DNA from: Mycolicibacterium iranicum
Lineage (GTDB): Bacteria > Actinomycetota > Actinomycetes > Mycobacteriales > Mycobacteriaceae
Length of the DNA stretch: 64,000 nucleotides
Assembly (NCBI RefSeq): GCF_002101705.1
Contig: NZ_LQPC01000076.1
Span: forward strand, 79,189-143,188
Reading direction: 5' to 3'
Shown here: positions 59,182-64,000 of the stretch, piece by piece
How positions within the stretch are numbered: the stretch's first letter is position 1
Layout: every line of letters begins with the position of its first letter
Made by a program: the position numbers and the translations under genes
The notes under the pieces: model-generated
Told to the model about the DNA's origin: nothing
Seen by the model: only the letters and a program-made list of their open reading frames with translations
The model's database searches: none

Positions 59182-59326
59182 GCAGCGCCCCCGGCAGGAA
59201 TTGTCTCATCGCGGGATTCCAGGTCATCGACAGCGATCAGGACCGCGGCAGGCCGAGCGAGCTGACCTACTGCGGCAGCACCCTTTCGACCTGTTGATCG
59301 ACCGCGAAGGTGCTCGGCTGATGGTG

Positions 59327-59911
59327 TTAGACGGAGCCGTCGGCGCGTGCGTCGTAGGGCGGTCCGAGGAATCGCCGCACCATGTGTTCCTCGGTATCGG
59401 CATCCGCGGGCGGCCAGCAGCACAGTGCAAGAAATGTGCGGATCAGCCACTGTGAAGCAACGGGATCGGGCGTAGTGAGTCCGACCATTTCGTCGGCGAG
59501 GCGGGTGACGACAGTCGACTTTGTAAGCCACTCTTCGCAGGGGAGGCTGGTCATTGAGCGCATGATCTTTGCAAGCGGATCGGCTCGCAGCTGTTTCAAC
59601 GCGATCGTGGTGGCGGTGACGACGCGTTCCGCACCAGTCAGCCCGGCGATGGCTTCGCGAACCGACTCGAGTACGGCGTCGGCTTGCCGACTCATCACGG
59701 CGTCGCGGATGGCGGTCTTGCCACCGGCGTGGCGGTAGATGGTTGCAGGTGAGCAGTGGACCTTGGCGGCGAGGGCGTCGATGGTGAAGGCGTCGTATCC
59801 GGTTTGGGACATCAGTTCGACGGCCGCGGAGTAGATGCGGTCAGCGGCCACGCTGCGGCGATCGCCCCCAACCAGCCAGTCGCCGGTCGCCGGTGGTCGC
59901 CGCGAATCCAC
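59327..59911 (-). CDS. TetR-family regulator
   Basis: A 194-residue TetR protein with helix-turn-helix FTIDALAAKVHCSPATIYRH (about 42-61) and a helical ligand domain. GTG start; TTAAAT lies 6 nt before it, so possibly leaderless. Divergent from the P450 gene over 162 bp, hence a probable regulator of the P450/SDR/esterase group. No clear palindrome was found in the intergenic region. Confidence 0.82.
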   Translation of the reverse strand: MDSRRPPATGDWLVGGDRRSVAADRIYSAAVELMSQTGYDAFTIDALAAKVHCSPATIYRHAGGKTAIRDAVMSRQADAVLESVREAIAGLTGAERVVTATTIALKQLRADPLAKIMRSMTSLPCEEWLTKSTVVTRLADEMVGLTTPDPVASQWLIRTFLALCCWPPADADTEEHMVRRFLGPPYDARADGSV

Positions 59912-60073
59912 AACGATATTTAATCACCGTGAGAACAGATGCGGCGGAATTATCAGTTAACACGCTGGTGGGGCGCGTGGTCTGAGAGCGGCGTGGTCCC
60001 GACCCCGTCGACAGCGTTTTCACATTGTCCCAAGCTCATTGACGCAGGTGCTGGCACCGTCCACGCTGGCCCC

Positions 60074-61285
60074 ATGACCCTCTTGGCGGACGCCACCGAC
60101 TTCTTCGGCACAGAAGCCTTGCAGGACCCGTACCCGCTGTATGACCGGATGCGCGATCAGGCGCCGGTGCAACGCATCGGTGACTCCACGTTCTACGCGG
60201 TCTGCAGCTGGGACGCCGTGATGGAAGCCGTCAACCGTGTCGAAGACTTTTCATCCAATCTGACCGCGACGATGGTGTACCGCGACGGCACCGTCACACC
60301 GTTCGACATGGGGCCGTTGGGCGGTCCGCAGCATGCCCTGGCTACCGCAGACGACCCACTGCACGATGCACACCGCAAGCTGCTGGTGCCGCACCTGGCC
60401 GCCAAGCGAATACGTGTCATCGAGGAGTTCGCCGAAGCGACGGCTAGAGAACTGTGGACGCAAGGCTTGATCGACGGCCGCATCGAGTGGATGAGCGCCA
60501 TGGCGAATCGGCTCCCGATGATGGTCGTGGCCGACCTGTTGGGCTTGCCCCAGGACGACGTCGAGAAGCTGATCCGACTGGGCTATGCCACCACCACTCT
60601 GCTGGACGGCGTCGTGAGCCAGACTGAACTCGACGCCGCAGGCGCAGCGGCAATGGAGCTGGCCGGTTACGTCATGGAGCATTTCGCCAAGGCCGGCGAG
60701 AACCCCTCGCCAGGGCTGATCGGCGACCTGGCAGCCAGGTATGCATCTGGCGAGGTGGAGCAGATGCCGGCGATGGCGATCATGCTCACGTTGTTCAGTG
60801 CGGCGGGCGAATCGACCGCCTCCCTTCTGGGCAGCGCCGCATGGATCCTGGCTACGCACAGCGACATTCAAGAACAACTCCGCGCCCAACCCGAACTGTT
60901 GGGTGCGTTCATCGAGGAGGCGCTGCGGTACGAGTCCCCGTTCCGCGGCCACTACCGTCACGTGGTCCGCGACACCACACTGGCAGGAGTCGATCTGCCC
61001 GCGGATTCGCGCCTGCTGTTGATGTGGGGAGCGGCCAACCGCGACCCCGGGCACTTCGATAACGCCAACGAGTTTCGCCTCGATCGCAAGGGCGGCAAGG
61101 GACACATCACATTCGGCAAGGGCGCCCACTTCTGCGTCGGCGCCGCGCTGGCGCGCTTGGAAGCCCAGATCGTCTTCCGGACACTGCTGGACCAGACCAC
61201 CTGGATTGAGGCCGCCGACGTCGGCCAATGGTTACCCAGCATTCTGGTCCGTCGACTTGATCGATTGGAACTGGCTGTCAGATGA
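60074..61285 (+). CDS. Cytochrome P450 monooxygenase
   Basis: A 403-residue soluble P450. The I-helix has LFSAAGESTASLL (AGxE-S-T in place of AGxDTT), the K-helix ExxR is EEALR, and the haem loop is FGKGAHFCVGAALARLE with ligand Cys354. The substitution of Glu-Ser-Thr for Asp-Thr-Thr occurs in several bacterial P450s. It needs ferredoxin and reductase, neither encoded nearby. Start ATG 60074 gives the usual length; in-frame upstream sequence has no homology. Substrate unknown; the SDR and esterase that follow suggest oxidation of a hydrophobic alcohol or ester. Confidence 0.92.
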   Translation: MTLLADATDFFGTEALQDPYPLYDRMRDQAPVQRIGDSTFYAVCSWDAVMEAVNRVEDFSSNLTATMVYRDGTVTPFDMGPLGGPQHALATADDPLHDAHRKLLVPHLAAKRIRVIEEFAEATARELWTQGLIDGRIEWMSAMANRLPMMVVADLLGLPQDDVEKLIRLGYATTTLLDGVVSQTELDAAGAAAMELAGYVMEHFAKAGENPSPGLIGDLAARYASGEVEQMPAMAIMLTLFSAAGESTASLLGSAAWILATHSDIQEQLRAQPELLGAFIEEALRYESPFRGHYRHVVRDTTLAGVDLPADSRLLLMWGAANRDPGHFDNANEFRLDRKGGKGHITFGKGAHFCVGAALARLEAQIVFRTLLDQTTWIEAADVGQWLPSILVRRLDRLELAVR

Positions 61286-61382
61286 ACGGGTGCGTAGGAC
61301 GGATGTCTGCCGCCCACGCGGGCTGCTCTGTGCTGCTTGAATTTTCGCGCCATCCTGAATCGCCATCAACGAGGTTGTAAAG

Positions 61383-62303
61383 GTGTCGAAGGCTGCATGG
61401 TCGGAGACGGAGGTTCCGGATCAGTCTGGTCGCGTCGCCGTCGTGACGGGCTCCAACACGGGCCTCGGGTTGGACACCGCACGGGTACTCGCGGAACGCG
61501 GCGCGCGGGTGGTGCTGGCGGTGCGCAACCCGGACAAGGGCGAGGCGGCTTGCGAGAAGATTCGTCAATCGGTGCCCGACGCGGACGTGTCAACGCAGCT
61601 GCTCGATCTCGGCTCGCTCGAATCGGTGCGCACAGCGTCGGCCGAACTGCGTGCCGCCCATCCGCGGATCGACTTGCTCATCAACAATGCGGCGGTGGCG
61701 TTCCCGCCCAAGACGACGACACCTGATGGGTTCGAATTGCAGTTCGGCACCAACCATCTCGGCCACTTTGCACTGACGGGACTGGTGCTCGAGAACATGC
61801 TCGGCGTCAAGGGGGCTCGAGTGGTGGTGGTGGCAAGTCTGGACCACAAGCTCGGCGGTGCCATCCATTTCGACGATCTCCAGTGGGAGCGTCGGTACAG
61901 CGGTGCGCTGGCCTACGCTCAGTCGAAGCTGGCTAACCTGATGTTTTGCTACACATTTCATCGACGGCTGGTCAAGGCGGGCGCGCCGCTGATGACGGTA
62001 ACTGCTCACCCCGGCTATTCACACTCCGAACTCTTCCGCAACATGTGGAGACCGGCCCAGGTGATGATGAAGTACACGGACCGTTTCATCGGCCAGGATC
62101 CCGCGAGGGGCGCACTGCCACAGCTGTACGCCGCGACGATGCCTGATGTGCAGGGTGGCCAGTACTGGGGACCGGACGGATTCCTGGAGATGGCGGGCTA
62201 CCCGACACTCGTCCGTTCCAGCAAGAAGTCCTACGACCAACAGGTGCAGGAACGGTTGTGGAGTGTGTCCGAGGAGTTGACCGGTGTCACGTATCCGGTC
62301 TGA
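61383..62303 (+). CDS. Short-chain dehydrogenase/reductase, retinol dehydrogenase-like
   Basis: A 306-residue SDR of the retinol-dehydrogenase/protochlorophyllide-reductase-like branch: VAVVTGSNTGLGLDTA, LLINNAAVAFPP, LQFGTNHLGHFALTGL, catalytic Ser in VVVASLDHK and YAQSKLANLMF with Tyr and Lys. GTG start with GAGG 8 nt upstream. It follows the P450 gene by 97 nt and overlaps the esterase gene by 20 nt. Probable oxidation of the alcohol made by the P450, by inference. Confidence 0.88.
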   Translation: MSKAAWSETEVPDQSGRVAVVTGSNTGLGLDTARVLAERGARVVLAVRNPDKGEAACEKIRQSVPDADVSTQLLDLGSLESVRTASAELRAAHPRIDLLINNAAVAFPPKTTTPDGFELQFGTNHLGHFALTGLVLENMLGVKGARVVVVASLDHKLGGAIHFDDLQWERRYSGALAYAQSKLANLMFCYTFHRRLVKAGAPLMTVTAHPGYSHSELFRNMWRPAQVMMKYTDRFIGQDPARGALPQLYAATMPDVQGGQYWGPDGFLEMAGYPTLVRSSKKSYDQQVQERLWSVSEELTGVTYPV

Positions 62304-63183
62304 CCACTACCACCCCGACTTGAGAAGTATTGCGCGGGTGCTTCCCCGGTCGCCGTTCAACAAGGTGACGCTGCCGGCGATGCGTAAGCTGACCCGATTG
62401 GCGCCGTCGGCGCGCGAGGGTGTTGAGGTCCTGACAATCACACCGAGCGCTGGGATCAGGCTCCACCGGCCCGAGCGTGAGTGCGCCCACGGGGGTGCAT
62501 TGCTCTGGATCCACGGCGGCGGGTACGTCATCGGAACGGCAGCCCAGGACGACACGCTGTGCCGACGATTCGTTCGGCAGTTGGGCGTACCGGTCGCGTC
62601 AGTGGACTACCGGCTTGCTCCGAAAAATCCCTATCCAGCCGCGCTGGAGGACTGCTATTCCGGGCTGACATGGTTGGCGCGGTTGCCTGGCGTGGATCCG
62701 GGCCGGATCGCGATCGGCGGAGCCAGTGCGGGTGGCGGTCTTGCAGCTGCGCTGGCACTGCTCGCGCGGGATCGCGGCGAAGTGACACCCTTGTTCCAAT
62801 TGCTCGTCTATCCCATGGTCGACGATCGCCCATCACGTCGCCCGGGCCTTGAGAGTCCGCACTACCGGTTGTGGAGCGAAAAGAGCGATCGGCTGGGATG
62901 GCAGGCCTACCTGAATGGTGCCGATCGCCAGTCTGCTGTACCGGCGCGACGCGACGACCTGTCCGACCTTGCTCCCGCGTGGATCGGGGTGGGAACGGTG
63001 GATCCGCTCTACGGCCAGGACGTGGAGTATGCGCACAGGCTGCGCGAGGCTGGTGTGAGCTGTGAGCTCGACGTCGTCGAAGGAGCCTTCCACGGATTCG
63101 ACATCATCGCCTCCAAAGCGGCAGTGGCACAGAGCTTCTTCGCGCGGCAGTGTGCTGCGCTCCAGGCAGCATTTGGCAGTTGA
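62284..63183 (+). CDS. Alpha/beta hydrolase of the hormone-sensitive lipase family
   Basis: A 299-residue esterase with oxyanion motif LLWIHGGGYVIG, nucleophile Ser in IGGASAGGGLAA, Asp in VGTVDPLYGQ and His in EGAFHGFDI. This is the HSL (type IV) group, which hydrolyses short-chain esters and lactones. The GTG start lies 20 nt inside the SDR gene, so translation is coupled. Last gene of the P450 group. Confidence 0.9.
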   Translation: MSRIRSDHYHPDLRSIARVLPRSPFNKVTLPAMRKLTRLAPSAREGVEVLTITPSAGIRLHRPERECAHGGALLWIHGGGYVIGTAAQDDTLCRRFVRQLGVPVASVDYRLAPKNPYPAALEDCYSGLTWLARLPGVDPGRIAIGGASAGGGLAAALALLARDRGEVTPLFQLLVYPMVDDRPSRRPGLESPHYRLWSEKSDRLGWQAYLNGADRQSAVPARRDDLSDLAPAWIGVGTVDPLYGQDVEYAHRLREAGVSCELDVVEGAFHGFDIIASKAAVAQSFFARQCAALQAAFGS

Positions 63184-63329
63184 TGTGTCCATGAGGGGAG
63201 GGTCGGCGCCGTGTGGTCCACCATCCCCGATGATGGGCGGCCGAAGTCGGACGTGCAGGGACTGCCGGACGATCACGTCGACACCACCCATGGGTGACGT
63301 TGCGACTCTTTGTGCCGAAGTGCCATCAG

Positions 63330-63723
63330 TCAGCGCCCCCACCGACGACGCGTCGATACCCGTGGACGCGGGTCGACCATCTGTGCGCGCACCGATGCCC
63401 GATAGGCAGCCGACTCCGAGGGCACCGGCCTCACGCCCCGCTTGTCCAGTTCGAACACCGGCCGCCGCGGCACCCAGTACGGGCGCGAACGCCCTTGCTC
63501 CAGCAGCGCGGCCTCCAGCTGCGCGGGCATCTGAGGAAGACACGACGTAGGCCGATGCACCGATCAGCCCCTCCAGGCCCTGGGTCTCATACCGGGCCGA
63601 CCAGGAGTGCACCGTCTGACGTGACACCCCCAGGGTCGTTGCGACCTGCGAAATCGACGAACCATCGCTGATCGCCGCTAACACAGCCTGATGCCGCTGC
63701 TTGACCACCCTCAACTCCCTCAT
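63330..63723 (-). pseudogene. Frameshifted, truncated IS481-type transposase
   Basis: From ATG 63723 the frame reads MRELRVVKQRHQAVLAAISD with a helix-turn-helix (ISQVATTLGVSRQTVHSW), the normal N-terminus of an IS481-group transposase. Near 63550 the homology jumps to another frame (HRPTSCLPQMPAQLEAALLE, then PYWVPRRPVFELDKRGVRPV and PSESAAYRASVRAQMVDPR). It then ends without the DDE catalytic domain. Frameshift plus loss of the last two-thirds make it a relic. Confidence 0.75.
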
Positions 63724-63874
63724 TTAGGGAGGGTCAAGGATGAACCGATGCAACTGTGAAGCATCAGTCGAAACACTGTCGCCCCTCAAGCCAGTCGAAA
63801 TGGCAAGCAACAACCGACTTAATACAGTCGAGCTGGCGCCCCCGGCAGTGTGCTGGTTCAGGACATCGGCGACA

Positions 63875-63920
63875 GATGTCTCGCGTCATTGGAGATAGAT
63901 GTCTCGGGGCATTGGAGACA
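63875..63920. repeat. 23-bp tandem direct repeat near the IS end
   Basis: Two copies, 63875-63897 and 63898-63920, each GATGTCTCG..CATTGGAGA.A, differing at three positions. They stand just before the probable transposase start at 63946 and may be subterminal transposase-binding repeats of that element. Confidence 0.7.
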
Positions 63921-63945
63921 GTTCGGCTCGGCGTGATGCTCGGGG

Positions 63946-64000
63946 ATGCCGCAACCCACGTCAAAGGCCCGTCTGGTCCTGACCGCGTTGTTCGTCTTCC
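63946..64000 (+). CDS. Probable start of an IS481-family transposase, cut by the window edge
   Basis: Only 18 residues are present: MPQPTSKARLVLTALFVF. The KARLVLTALFV pattern resembles the first helix of IS481-type transposases that begin with a similar L-V-L-T-A stretch, followed by a helix-turn-helix. The tandem repeat upstream and the nearby transposase relic support an insertion sequence. Too short for a firm call. Confidence 0.4.
   Translation, partial: MPQPTSKARLVLTALFVF

Noticed and set aside
63764..63964. 66-residue minus-strand frame near the right edge
   Set aside because: It overlaps the 23-bp tandem repeat and probable IS end and has no transposase-like residues.

Overview
The window reads as chromosomal DNA of a Mycobacterium, most likely a fast-growing Mycolicibacterium-type species. 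Evidence: high GC throughout, a single-chain 3,113-residue type I fatty acid synthase with a separate AcpS, Mce-associated membrane proteins, a lipoprotein L,D-transpeptidase of the LdtMt2 type, many FadD/FadE/crotonase genes and many apparently leaderless genes (a TANNNT -10 box 6-8 nt before ATG/GTG). From memory, the block from fas to echA14 (13.9-45.3 kb) is syntenic with M. tuberculosis Rv2524c-Rv2486, with losses and insertions.

Layout. 0-6.2 kb: acyl-CoA catabolic cluster (thiolase-like lipid-transfer protein, DUF35 partner, crotonase; divergent FadD, amidohydrolase, FadD3-like ligase), punctuated by ATTCTC/GAGAAT inverted repeats. 6.4-9.3 kb: an orphan Mce-associated gene pair, a degenerate IspD-like protein and, convergent with it, a canonical IspD. 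9.4-13.0 kb: LtrA-like membrane protein, MFS transporter, MerR regulator. 13.0-23.7 kb: a long non-coding leader, fas, then acpS. 23.8-37.8 kb: FNT-type channel, M20 peptidase, Bcp peroxiredoxin, DUF3618 protein, tRNA-Lys, LdtMt2, SnoaL-like protein, tRNA-His, orn, HerA-like ATPase, SDR, MFS, proline-rich membrane protein, S9 peptidase and two tiny membrane proteins behind a SigF-type promoter. 37.8-45.3 kb: the BkaR regulator divergent from accD1-accA1-fadE19-maoC-citE, a leucine/itaconate-type degradation operon with overlapping stop/start codons, then convergent echA14.

45.3-63.2 kb is more accessory. It holds a divergent pair of acyl-CoA-dehydrogenase-like flavoproteins with an IclR regulator, a secreted histidine phosphatase with a long acidic tail, an acyl-ACP thioesterase-like protein, a methyltransferase, a dienelactone hydrolase, an NTF2-like protein facing a TetR gene across a 7-bp-periodic repeat, an alpha/beta hydrolase, and a five-gene glycan-type cluster (WcbI-like, two glycosyltransferases, then a divergent glycosyltransferase and a methyltransferase). 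A TetR-controlled P450/SDR/esterase group follows. The right edge (63.3-64.0 kb) carries a frameshifted IS481-type transposase relic and the probable start of another IS481-type element.

The least described unit with coherent architecture is the WcbI/glycosyltransferase/methyltransferase cluster at 54.1-59.2 kb. The clearest unexplained regulatory signals are the ATTCTC/GAGAAT sites at the left end and the CGTACA heptad repeat at 52.3 kb. I saw no CRISPR array, prophage or replication origin.
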